Assembly (NCBI GenBank): GCA_905160935.1
Contig: CAJHZI010000262.1
Span: 904,001 to 968,000, forward strand
Source of the DNA: Enchytraeus crypticus
Taxonomy: Eukaryota; Annelida; Clitellata; Enchytraeida; Enchytraeidae
Reading direction: 5' to 3'
DNA length: 64,000 nt
Under the pieces are notes generated by a model. That model made no database searches, was not told the origin of the DNA, and saw only the letters and a list, made by a program, of their open reading frames with translations. Of the stretch, positions 16,087-28,200 are shown piece after piece. Positions within the stretch are counted from its first letter, which is position 1; every line of letters starts with the position of its first letter. A program made the translations under genes and the position numbers.

Positions 16087-16090
16087 AGTA
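15064..16090. mobile_element. RTE-like LINE fragment with inverted 5' part
   Basis: On the plus strand from about 15210 the broken translation reads as reverse transcriptase: an EIRVDW block, then GVSQGCC...LLFNIYI at about 15375-15420, then the catalytic RFADD at about 15494-15508. The C-terminal NIIKNR block follows, and then the 3' end with the TGCCATAGACTTGCC word and a (GA)n tail at 16028-16082. Frames are interrupted, so the copy is dead. An earlier RT segment (KEEVYKAITEMKKGKEA) lies at 15064-15195 but on the minus strand. The piece is therefore 5'-inverted relative to the rest. Confidence 0.75.
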
Positions 16091-16179
16091 AAGAAGGTTA
16101 AATCAATATACCACGCCATTTCAGATTATTAGTTACATTTATGGTTATCATAGTTCTGTAGCTATGGCTACAGATATAT

Positions 16180-16215
16180 AAATCAACTATACTTTATAAT
16201 AGTATAGTTGATCGA
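16180..16215. repeat. Short inverted repeat
   Basis: ATCAACTATAC and its complement GTATAGTTGAT flank TTTATAATA. It resembles the atagttgat word near the ends of the SINE-B copies at 19.4-24.3 kb. Confidence 0.5.
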
Positions 16216-16789
16216 TCAGAACGAAGATGCGTTCTTGGAAGAAGTATCAGCAAGAGATTATTCTCAGGTGAGCGAGATAGTAGGATATTTTTTAAATTTT
16301 ACACCCAAGATCTGCTATCTTTCAACGATCATCGTTGAATCCGATTTAGAAGGAGATAATGAAAGCGCATTACATAAAGTAGTCAGCAATATAAGCCTAC
16401 ATGTACAGTATATTCAGTCCTATTAAGCTATATCAAAAGCAGCCTATATGTTGTAATGATACAATATTTGGTCTTACTTGAAATTTGAAGAATGTACGTT
16501 GCTGCACACAACATGGATATGGAGTCTATCATGTTGCGCCGTATTGATAGAATTTAAATCCCGCTGCAATTATAAAGTGAGATTTAGTTTATTTATTGAA
16601 CATTTTACTTTATTTCACATATTTACAGACAACAATATATTCAATAACTAAAAATATTTTATTAACTAAATAAATCCTATTATATTCAAATTCTTTAATC
16701 TACGATTAAATATACTTATAGAAGGGCCTACACTAGTCTCTTATTTCAAAATAATTTGTATTCAGTTTTAATTACGCGATATTAGTCAT

Positions 16790-17600
16790 CAATGTGCCAG
16801 TGTGCCAGTCAATGTGATGATCAATGTGTCAGTGTTCTATATAATGTGACGATCAATGTGTCGGACAATGTGACGATCAATGTGTCAGTATACTATATAA
16901 AGTGAATAATGTGACAATCAGTGTGCCAGTGTACTATATAATGTGACGATCAGTGTGCCAGTGTACTATATAATGCGACGATCAGTGTGTCAGTCAATGT
17001 GATGATCAGTGTACCAGTCAATATGATGATCAGTGAGCCAATCAATATGATGATCAGTGTGCCAGTCAATGTGATGATCAATGTGTCAGTGTTCTATATA
17101 ATGTGACGATCAATGTGTCGGACAATGTGACGATCAATGTGTCAGTATACTATATAAAGTGAATAATGTGACAATCAGTGTGCCAGTGTACTATATAATG
17201 CGACGATCAGTGTGTCAGTCAATGTGATGATCAGTGTACCAGTCAATATGATGATCAGTGAGCCAATCAATATGATGATCAGTGTGCCAGTCAATGTGAT
17301 GATCAATGTGCCAGTTAATGTGACTATCAGTATGCTAGCCAATGTGATGATCAGTGTGTCAGCCAATGTGATGATCAATGTGCCAGTCAATGTGATGATC
17401 AATGTGCCAGTCAATGCGACGATCAGTGTGCCAGTCAATATGATGATCAATGTGCCAGTCAATGTGATAATCAGTGTGCCAGTCAATGTGATGATCAGTG
17501 TGTCAGTCAATGTTATGATTAGTGCAAAAGTGAATCAACTAATGTGCCAATGTGACTATCAGTGTGTCAGTCAATGTTGTCTATGACACACGGCATAATT
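16790..17600. repeat. 24-bp minisatellite with a higher-order duplication
   Basis: Units close to GTGATGATCAGTGTGCCAGT plus CAAT are repeated through the region. A longer block, about 260 bp and containing the words TTCTATATAATG and GTCGGACAATG, occurs at about 16811 and again at about 17069. The 24-bp period keeps frames open on both strands (8-residue repeats); these are not genes. Confidence 0.9.
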
Positions 17601-17702
17601 GCCAGTGACAACATTGATATTCACATTGTAATCAGCATGTCAGTCATTGTGAAGATCAAAGTGTCACTTTAATCTGATGAGCAATGTGTCAAACGACAAA
17701 TA

Positions 17703-17748
<46 letters not shown>
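17703..17748. repeat. (TA)n microsatellite, left flank of Tc1 element
   Basis: A TA tract immediately left of the Tc1/mariner element. The element inserts at TA, so this is its target site. Confidence 0.9.
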
Positions 17749-17751
<3 letters not shown>

Positions 17752-18496
17752 TCACTGTGAGTAAAAAAAAACATGTGCGCAGTCTCTCGCCCATAACTTG
17801 GGTATTAGTGAACCGATTTTTTAACTTCTTGCACAGGTATAATCAGGATAACATTTACTATAAAATAACGTAAGTGACTCAGTTAATTACTATATTTTTG
17901 CGTTGAAGCAGTGCATGAAAATATGCGCGACTGAAAATATTCATTTTTAGTACATCAATCGCTACAAATTGTCTACAAATCCGTGGCTTAACTAACAACG
18001 AAACACACGAAATAAACAGTGTTATACAGCTACTGTCCAATGTCAAAGCATACGCTCAAAATGTCCTCCTTTGGCGCGAATACAAGATCGGAGATGCTTG
18101 CGCCACTCATCTATTGCGTTGTCAAAGACAGTTTGCTGCACGTCTTGCCAAACGTCCACCAAACGTTCTTTAACTCGTCAACTCGTTATTTATTTTCTTC
18201 TTTTCGGCGTAATTTCTTTAATAAGTAATCTAGCCCTCCCAGGGTCCAGCTTTTTTTGGAAATTCGGCAATCAACCAATGTACGCCATAACCCTTTAAGA
18301 AGTACAAGTTTTCTATGAGCGCTTTATCTTCATTAGTAAACACCATTTTAAAATTTCAACAAAAACAGACTATGTTTGTAAAATCGTCTGTTATTGTTTA
18401 AAATAAACCGAAAGTGTCACAAAAACTAGATTTAAGATTAATACTTGTCTTCTCCTTTATAATTCTGAAAATATTTTTTATGACTCACAGTGTGTG
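17749..18496 (-). mobile_element. Internally deleted Tc1/mariner transposon
   Basis: The terminal inverted repeats CACTCACTGTGAGT (17749-17762) and, as complement, CACACACTGTGAGT (18483-18496) match at 13 of 14 positions. TA dinucleotides border both ends, the hallmark of Tc1/mariner insertion. On the minus strand a transposase start is at 18346 (MVFTNEDKALIENLYFLKGY, then a GVHWLIAEFPKK block). A stop follows after about 40 codons. After a large internal loss, the C-terminal end resumes (IDEWRKHLRSCIRAKGGHFE, then stop at about 18043). The catalytic DDE core is missing, so the element is non-autonomous. It sits inside one large (TA)n microsatellite. Confidence 0.85.
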
Positions 18497-18506
18497 TATA
18501 TACAGC

Positions 18507-18722
<216 letters not shown>

Positions 18723-19417
18723 TGCATATATATAGATATTTATATACATACAGACATACATATAGGCCTTTATATTATAAAAATGTAAATATACATGTTC
18801 AATAATATTATATAATCATAATACATATAATATAGGCCCATATACTGCTACTTCTTGCTACTTATCATATATTTTCACAAGGGACCGTAACACGGACCCA
18901 CTACTATTCATCGTTACAATATCACTTACGTGTAAATTGCGAGACTCAAGTCACTGTGACGTGATGTAAGAAGACTGATCAGCGCTATGGACTGATGTGG
19001 CGCCTAAGATCAGTCTAGGCTGCGAGACCTTGGGGTGGGAGTATAGCCGTAAGAACTGTGTCGCCCATTTAACCGACCATTAATATGTAGGCCTATATGT
19101 ATCCGCTGGATTCTATTAGTTTGGGACTTTGACTGTCTATTTTGTGCCGCAGGACAACATTTATCAAGTTACATAGCAACGATTAAATATTGATCCGTCA
19201 ATTGAATAATTTATTATAATTATTAATTTATATTAATTATAATCAATATACTATTTAAATATTGATCCGTCAATAAAGTAAATGTTAGAGTAAGCCGACA
19301 TGAAAAAAGAGCCAAAAGAGAATAAAAACTTAAATTCAGAAACCTAGACCAAATATTTAGTATTTGAAGGTTGACGAAGGGAAACTCAGTTCTCCTATAG
19401 CTCTCATGTATTTTTTC
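18723..19417. other. No gene recognised
   Basis: AT-rich DNA with several TAGGCCTA-type words. A block near 18935-19000 (gactcaagtcactgtgacg) is loosely similar to one at 36840-36880 and may be an uncharacterised repeat. Confidence 0.4.
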
Positions 19418-19620
19418 TGAGGTGCGTTCCCTTGCTAGGGGCCCATTCGTGATTTGGGATTTGTGGGTTCGAATCCCAGCTGCGCTGATCTGAGATTAAA
19501 ATCTCGGACATTCACAGGACTGGTTATACGGAAAATGGAATTAATTACCTAATGGTTTAAACATGTGATATTAAAAGTGATAGATATCAACATAGTTGAT
19601 CATTCATTGTAATGCGTGTT
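19418..19620 (+). mobile_element. tRNA-derived SINE, family B
   Basis: Carries a perfect Pol III B box, GGTTCGAATCC (19466-19476). Then comes the family body (TCTCGGACATTCACAGGACTGG) and the end word catagttgatcattc...aatgcgtgtt. It aligns with four other copies in the window. Confidence 0.8.
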
Positions 19621-20472
19621 TTTGCTCATATATGCCTATTAGATTCTAGGAGATCTGCAAATACATTACAAGGGGCCCGAAAAATTCCAATCCGATCATT
19701 CCCTATACCAAAATTTCCACTTTGACAACTGAAGAGTGAATATAAATAAAATTACAACAGTTAGTTCTGATTGGTCTGGTATTACTTTTATCAACTCACA
19801 CCAAAGATATACAATATAATTCTTTATTCTATATAACTCAGACATATACGATTAACTTTGTCTTGGTGTGATGGTGGATGTCTATGCTAAGCAGTCTTGT
19901 AAATAATGCACTGCACGGATTCTAATTAGTCTAATCAATTATAGCCTAACCATTCTTAGTAATACATGTTATGATTATGCATATATTCCTATATTTCAAA
20001 CAATTATTCCCGTGTTGTCTCGGGGACACTGAAGAACAGATTGATCAATCGTTAACTGCACGTACAATGTCATTGGAGGCGATCCACTAAGCATGGACCG
20101 AGAAAGGCAACGGGAATTCAAACACTCCAGATTCGAAGCCATTTTTCCCAAGCTAAATGTATATAGGCTACATAAGGTAGGCCTACGGATAAGGCACACT
20201 GTCTTTTGACAGGCTCTTGTGAAGTGATTAACTTAATTGTTGATTCACGGAGTGCTTTTACAAGGAGCGGAAAAACAGCTACACGCGTAGGCCTACCCTG
20301 AGTATCATGAATACGTACCTTAAGTTAATTGGATCGGACTTGAATTGGAGTTGAATTGGACCTGCCACTTGCAGAACACTAGAAAGATACCCACTGCATG
20401 TACTCGTAAAATTAGCTACAACTTAGCCTAGAATAGCCTGCCTTCATACTTTAATTAAGTATTTTAGTTTGA

Positions 20473-20690
20473 TAGCGTAGGGGTAACGTCATGAAGTTTT
20501 AAATGACAGATCCTGAGGTGAATTGAACCCTCGTGGGTTTGAGTCCCAGTCGCGCTGATCTGAGAGTAAAATCTCGGACATTCACTGGACTGGTTACACG
20601 GAAAATGGAACAAATTGCCTAACGGTTTAAATTTGTGGTATTAAAAGGTGATAGATATCAACATAGTTGATCATTTCCCTATAATGCGTG
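20473..20690 (+). mobile_element. SINE family B copy
   Basis: Same body as the 19.4-kb copy, preceded by the 5' words GCGTAGGGGTAACGTCATGA. The B box has drifted to GGTTTGAGTCC (20536-20546). Confidence 0.8.
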
Positions 20691-20976
20691 TTTACTTTAT
20701 AAAGTGCGCACCAGACCTCACATTATACTACGTTTAAAGTACATGTTTATTATACAGGAATAACTTACTTTAATGTATATTAAATATATTTGTCAGATCT
20801 CATCATGGAGGACAAAATCACATGTGTTTTGATACTTCTATAAGTTTATAAATGCCCCCGATCAGAATTGTTTATAGAATAGGCCTATTTCTGATCAAGC
20901 GGACTCTGATAAAGATATCGATCTACCGAATACTTACATGTATAATATAGGCTATAGGTCTATACGTTTAATTTGA

Positions 20977-21052
20977 GTGCCTCAATAGCCTAGTGGCTAG
21001 AGATGTAAGGTACCGCGATAAAGTTTTAAATGGCACATTCAGGTGAATTGAA
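20977..21052 (+). mobile_element. SINE family B, 5' fragment
   Basis: Only the tRNA-like head is present. It includes an A-box-like TAGCCTAGTGGCTAGAG, then aagttttaaatggcacattcaggtgaattga, where similarity stops before the B box. Confidence 0.65.
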
Positions 21053-21654
21053 ATCAAAGATCTTTAAAATAGGTAGATATGGCATGACTGTTGTTTTAGC
21101 GATACCAATTTTGTAACAAGAGCGACTTGATTTCAAGCAAGCTCCATTTAATCGGGAGGGTAAGCAAAGCCCCTTTGTCATATATGTATTTAATAGTAAT
21201 TTCTGTAATTTCTGACTTATTTCATGATATTCGGCCTCTAAACGGTTTTAAGGTGATGTATTGTTGCGCGTTTGGGTATAAAAATTCCAGAAATTCATAA
21301 ACTCAAGAACTGGGACTAACCTTTAAGAGATTTGAAATAAATTTGTTTGCATTTTGCATTATAAAAATATACATCCAATTAATAGGAATTCGTTTCAAAT
21401 AATTTTTTGTCAGGACGATATATTAAATAGATGTGACGATAAATGTGCTACTTAAGTGTTTCATTATCGTTCAAAAGCTTTCAAATGTTCAAAAACTTTA
21501 TTATTTTATGCCTTTAAATAACGATCAGCTGATATTGTTTACCTCTGGCTAGCAAAATTAGTTGTTGGCATCACTGTAATTCTTGAACTCAATATTTGCA
21601 ATGGTTGAGATTGCCTTTAACACTTATACGGTTTTTCTTTATTCTATGATTGAA
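21053..21654. other. No gene recognised
   Basis: AT-rich spacer between SINE-B copies, with no open frame or motif of note. Confidence 0.4.
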
Positions 21655-21845
21655 ATATATCTCGTAGGTGGGTTCGATTCCCGGTCGCCCTGATTTGAGA
21701 GTAAAATCTTGTAGGCCTACATAATTCACAAGCAGGACTGATTGCTCGCAAAATTACTAAATTACTCATCAGTTCAAACATGTGGCAAAAAAGTGATAGA
21801 TACCAACATACATATAGCTCTTCATTTCACACTATATAATGCGTA
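21655..21845 (+). mobile_element. SINE family B copy
   Basis: B box GGTTCGATTCC at 21671-21681, followed by the degraded family body and the tcttcatttcac...aatgcgt end. Confidence 0.7.
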
Positions 21846-22258
21846 TTATTATAATAGAAAAGGCCTACACACAGACTATCATTGAGTTAATTTAAAAAAG
21901 AATACGTTTTTGGAGAGGCTACTAAAGATTTTAGATGCTATCTCGGATGATAAATTGACCTTGTTTGTATAATTTGTAGCAAGTACCTTTTAAATGTCAT
22001 TTTCTGAGTTAGTTAATTTAATTACTTTTTTTGTTGAATGGCTGCTACTTTTTAAAGTTGTGCTTATTGTAAAATTTTCTTGAAGGTTTTTGGGACAGAT
22101 TTTGCCCTGAAGTTTCGTGACCTTGTTTTCATGCAGAATTTATTCACCAGGTGGCGAATTGTTGCGTGAAAATAGGTCATTGAAATAAACACAGGATTAA
22201 AGTTTTTAATAAATTTATTAGTATTTAGGGTTTTCAGGGGGACCTCGGACCCCTCTCG

Positions 22259-25200
22259 ATGGACCCCTCGTCCATTATCACGCAAGTTCGGCGGTCTGAA
22301 GACGACCATGCCCAATACGGTTCTTCATCGAGCTCTTCAAGCGATAGAAGTATGTAAAGTTTGTTTTGCTAGGATTTTAATGTAAATATGGCGCTTTTAA
22401 TACCCTGGATACTATTTATACTTTCTGACTATCCTATGTTAACTTGATTAGACTCAAAGTACAGAGACATTTCATGATGGTATCTAGAACGTTGTTTGTG
22501 TCCCGCGTATTTGAATAGAAAAAATGTCTCTCAAACTAGTTGAATTACTGTTATATAATTATTGTAATTATTGTACCTTAATTAAAAGCTAAATATAGTA
22601 AAGTGGCCTGTTATGAGACCTTGATAAACTTTTGAATGAAAACTAATCCAATTAAGATGTTTCCTCATCAAGTTAGTTATATCATTATTAACAGTTTCTG
22701 TACATTGAACCCAATTGAAGTTAACAAATAAAATCGTTTGGGGTACAATGTAGTGCCACAACTGGCACTTCTATTAGCGTAAAATTGATAATTACGTTAC
22801 TACTGTGGACTAATATTGACTAGTATCGACATAAAGAAGAAAGCGAAAGACAGAGAAGAGTGGAGGCGTTATATGCCATGAACCTGCCAGTAGGCAATGC
22901 ACTAAGAGAGAGAGAGAGAGAGAGAGTATTGACTATTATTTCCTTTTATCAATTATTATTTGACTAATTGACTAATATTGACTAATTGGCTTACCAATTA
23001 GTATTGACTAGTAAAGGATGATGACCCTGACATCATCCTTGTAAGAGGGAACTGACGTGAAATCTTTATTATTATCATTATTATTATTATTCAAGCGAAG
23101 AATTTTTCTAGTTGTTATGTTTGCGGCGAGGGGGCGCACTCTTCGAGCTGGCCCTCTGTCTGAGCAGCCTGAAAGAAGACTTTGGGCTGACGCAGCCCTC
23201 AGAGTCAGAGGCCCTGGGCAGTTGATCCCCACTGGACACCTGTAGACCCTGGTGATTCCTCCTGGTTGAATCCAGGGCAGACCCACTCGGCGAGGCGAGC
23301 TGCTGCTCAGATTCTGATCAAACGAAGAAATAGCAGCTGTCTCCCTGAAGGGAATGTTGAAGGGATGCTATTATTATTGGATATTATTATTAGTATTGTT
23401 ATTATTATTATTATGGGGATATTATTATTATTGTTACTACTATTACTGATGACTAACAGTGATTACTAATAGCTAAACTCGTATCCAAATGAAGATGATG
23501 ATGATGATTATTACTGATGACTAATTTACCAATTGATCGTAGCTAGAAAATAGTGTGGCTTGTGGAATTGTGTGTTCATTGTGCAGTATCAACTAAACCA
23601 AAAAGCCCAAAGTTGCTCAAACAGATATTTTGCTGCTTCCGACCGCCCAGTGATAGAAATCGAAGAGGAAAGAACAAGAACAATAATGGTACAACATCAG
23701 CGCTTCCACCATCATCGGCGTCCTCTCAGAGGAGCGACGAATCACAGAGCCTTAATACATCGGGTGCTTCAGACACGAGGGTAAGTCCGGAAGATATAAT
23801 ATCTCTAATCTAAACATTGTTAAACGTTCATCATCATATTTTATTCATCTACTGACATATGGTGGTGTACAGTGCATTTTAAATGAGTTTAGTTGTTCTC
23901 TTTTAACTTCTTAAATTTTCTTCTCATTCCTTGGTTAGCGTTATTCAGTATTCTCGAGAATTTATTCATTACTTACTGATGTATGATCATATATTTTGAA
24001 AGAGAGGCTACATCACAATTGTAAGAATGTCTTAACAGCGTAGGGGTATCGTCATGAATTTTTAAAATGACAGATATTGAGGTGAATTGAACCCTTGTGG
24101 GTTCGAATCCCGGCCACGCTGAGCTGAGAGTAAAATCTCGGACATTCACTGGACTGGTTACACGGAAAATGGACTATAAATTGCCTAATGGTTTAAACAT
24201 GTGTTTAAACATATTAAAAGTGCTAGATATCAACGTAGTTGATCATTTCACTATAATGCATGTTTTAAGAATATATAATAATATATATCTAAGCATTTAT
24301 CAAAAAGAAGGCTTTGATAATATTATTCATTAACGGATTGATGATTTTATTGATTGATTTAGACATTTGATCCACCACTTCTGCCTCCTCTACGCTCAGA
24401 AGACAAGGGGAAGAAAAGTATTGTCATTGATCTAGACGAGACGCTTGTGCATAGCTCATTTGTCGTTAGTTCACCCTTGAAATTATTATTTCTCTATTGT
24501 TTTGAATAAAGCAAAATGCACATATTTTCACTGTCTTTTTTTATCCATAAAAGAACACTGAGTGAAAATATGTGCATGTTTCTTTCATGCCATGTTAATT
24601 GATTGACACAATTAACGTGGGATGTGTTAATTAAGAAAGACATGAATAATAGGGGATTGACTGATGATATGGTGCGGGTCAGGGAGGACTGGAGAAAGTC
24701 TATTCGTATTCCGACCCTGGTTAAACTTGGATTTGCAATCCTAGTTTAAATAGATGAATATTCTAAGTGGTTTCATGCCTAACCCAGTCACTCCTTAACA
24801 AACAGAGCTGTGATATCTGCAGTGTCTTAAACCAATGTTCATAATTGTGTGCTAAGGATAAATATGCAGGAAATTCATTCTAAAGTAGGATTCAGCTGGT
24901 CCGGGTCCGTTAATTTATGTTTAAAATTAAGGACAAGACCAATTTGCTTAAAAGGGTTCAATACATTTTAGGTGATTTTTATGATTATCTATTATAGTTA
25001 TATGATGCTAGCCAATTCCTGAAGCAGAAGAGGGACAGCTTTATTTTGTTCACAGCACGACAAAACTTAAATGTAGGTTCATTGATTGTTAGAGTGTGCC
25101 AATCCAGTGCCAATCCAGACCCGTTGGTGTGTCAGACTGCAGTGCTGCCATATTGCAGGGTTCAGATCTATCGTTGACTTGTTTTTTAGACAGGAAACTG

Positions 25201-28200
25201 ATGCTAAAATAACATATACATATAGATGTTTTCTTTAATATCTTTCTTAATATTTACAGCCTGTAAATAATCCAGACTTCATAATACCGGTTGAAATAGA
25301 TGGAACTATACATCAGGTAAGTTTAGAATCATGCTAAGTTATATAGAGTTCTGCAATCTCTCTATGTCTTTTTCTCACTCTCTTTCTGTAGTGTTCTTCA
25401 AAGTGCCAGATCCAAGGTACATATTCCTATATTGATAGTCTTCTCTCATGCTCTGTAAAGAGAACTCTATACTTGAACAAGTCAATCCCTTTACAAAAGA
25501 CTATGCCTTATTGACACTCTAGGTGACCTCTCTCAATAGATTTCTGCAACATTCAGCTAGAATTCTCTTAAATTATAAGCTGCAAAGCTGAACATTAATG
25601 AATGAAAGTGATTGACAGAAATACTTGCCCTTTTCAAAGCTCAATTTAGTCTCGTTATGGTTCTTTTTGTTGGATAGATAAGTGAAAATTTTGAAATACT
25701 ATTATGTGCATCCAGAGAGAATGCTGATGCTTAAAAATCATTGTAATTGTTTTATTATTTAATGCGAAAGTATTAAATACCAGGTTTTCTTACATTTTAA
25801 AGCAATGATTCTATTTAATGATTGATTATATGACCATATTTCGAGTTTGATTCTATTGACATGCTATCAATAAGGAAACTGATCTAAAAGATTGCCTTAA
25901 GATTTATCTGTTGGTTCAACATGGATACTTGATTTTTAATTATCTTTGTTGCTGAATTAAGCTAATTTGTATGACTGTTTCTGTACTATAAGGAACACCA
26001 TCAGAGTTGGATTTTTCACATATATACGGATGTATTGCATAGTTGCATTTATCGATTTACTGGGCTTTTGATGAAATAATGGTTGTACGGTTGCCCCGTT
26101 TTTATTTATTTTTTGGATTATTAATTTTTACGTTAGTTAAAGTTAGAGTTTAGATTCTTTTGTAACTAAAAATAAGTTTAATCTGATCATCATGTTACTA
26201 ACAAATTATCATCTGTTGGTGGTATAACTTAGTTATGGTTTAACTCTAAGTATGACTTTATGGCCATGTTGCAGGTGTATGTGTTGAAGCGACCGCACGT
26301 TGATCAATTTCTTCAAAGGATGGGAGAAATGTTTGAATGCATTCTTTTCACTGCGAGCCTTGGAAAAGTATGCTTGCAGTTTAAACCCTATGTTGCATCT
26401 ATTATTTGTTTTTGCAATTCGGTGCTCCAGTAAAAGTGTGTTTTACGGTAACTGGGTATTGCGGAGACTAATTTAATTTGTGAAATAGAAGAATTTAGTC
26501 ACAGTGGCAGTTACTGATTTTGCTATTTTGAATATTTTACTATTTTGAATATTTTGGAGAATGCTAGGTATCTTCTGAGTTGATGCAGTGTTGTAAAATT
26601 AAAGATGTCTGTTTCAGTTATTTTTCGCCGTCTTGATTTTATCATCTGATTGTACTCACTGTACTTAAAGATTAATGAATTAAGCCAGATGTTTTGATTT
26701 AATATTTAATAGCAGCTTAGTTTAACGTCTGTTTCCTCATCAGAAAGATGCTGTCAGAGTTATTCAGACTAGTTTTTGAACTGATGAACTACTGTTTGTA
26801 CTATTATCTCTCTCAGTGTATTGCCAAATGGCAGGTCCATGGCTTATAACTCCTTCACATATTTCTATCCTCTGCCTTTCGCTTCATGTCAACATAGGAA
26901 TAGGGTATCAAATCATCCAGCATCCCAAGTCTCAGTCTTCCTCTAATCCTCCTTCCATTATTCCTTCAATTTATCTTCTAGTAAACCTTTCCCTCTTAGA
27001 CCATGACGCACACAGTTCTTCTTTCTATTCCTTATGATATTTATCAATTGTCTATATGCCAACCCTATTGATATTAGCATAACATTCAAAATACGTTTAT
27101 TTCTCTAAATCTGAAGTCATCTGTCTATTCAGGGCCAAATGCCTCATTTTAAGAAAGAGAGAGAATTATTATTCTACTTATTTTATCATTTCGCTGTGCA
27201 AAATACCAGGTGATAGGTCAAGATAAAAGTTATTCCCTGTTTTAATTGCTCTTTCTGTAATTGTGCACAATTTGATCTTAAAGAAACAATCAGATTAGTC
27301 AAAGTGGAGTTGCTGCATATAATTAGCATAATCATATTAATGCAAATTGATCTAACTTTCTTTAGTTTTCAGTTGTTTTTTGTTGATCAGAGTGTGAATC
27401 ACTAAACATTACTACTTTATGTAATAAATTTTTTGATGTAACTAAGCTGCTGCTTTCTACATCAAACACGTGACTGCTTTTATCTGTGAATCTTTGATGT
27501 AGTTTTTTTCTTTTTGCTGTTAATTTTATTTAGTCGGTAAATAAAAGATTTGAAATGGTTATGGTGCTCGGTATTCATGGAAGTTGTTTATTTTTCTGCA
27601 GTATGCTGACCCTGTTACAGATCTTCTTGACAAGTGGAATGTGTTCAGAGCCAGGTAAACTTTTCTCATAGATTTCCTGAGGTTTTTAGGCTTCTGTTAG
27701 GATAAAGTTAGGCTTCTGTTAGGATAGAGTTAGGCTTCTGTTAGGATAAAGTTAGGCTTTTGTTGGGATAAAGTTAGGCATCTGTTAGGATAACGTTTGG
27801 CTTCTGTTCGGATAAAGTTTGGCATCTGTTAGGATAAAGGTAGGCATCTGTTGGGATAAAGTTAGGCATCTGTTGGGATAAAGTTAGGCATCTGTTGGGA
27901 TAAAGTTAGGCATCTGTGGGGATAAAGTTAGGCATCTGTTGGGATAAAGTTAGGCTTCGGTTGGGATAAAGTTCAAGTTGTGGCAGGTTTCATATCCAAT
28001 GGCTTTGCCAGCAGATTAATCAAAAAGCTGTTATCTATTGCAAGCTTTTTAAGGTGAAGGCCTGAAGGACTTTGTGACAGTTTAAACAGTTTAATATTTC
28101 AGTGGTTCTCTCAGTGGTGGGCCAAGTATTATTAACATTGTTCCAATGTAATGTGTGCAGAACTCTTGACTACTGGAATGCCTAGTTATGTGGTTGCTGC

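Noticed and set aside
17175..17586. Open frames on both strands with 8-residue repeats
   Set aside because: Product of the 24-bp minisatellite; both strands being open argues for repeat structure, not coding.
18019..18298. Two plus-strand frames
   Set aside because: Antisense to the remnant Tc1/mariner transposase on the minus strand.
23008..23286. 92-codon minus-strand frame in the GC-rich patch
   Set aside because: The patch is bordered by ATT runs like other retroelement ends, and the frame has no recognisable domain or splice fit.
19466..24110. Canonical B boxes that might mark functional tRNA genes
   Set aside because: Flanking sequence cannot form a tRNA cloverleaf and is shared among dispersed copies; these are SINEs.
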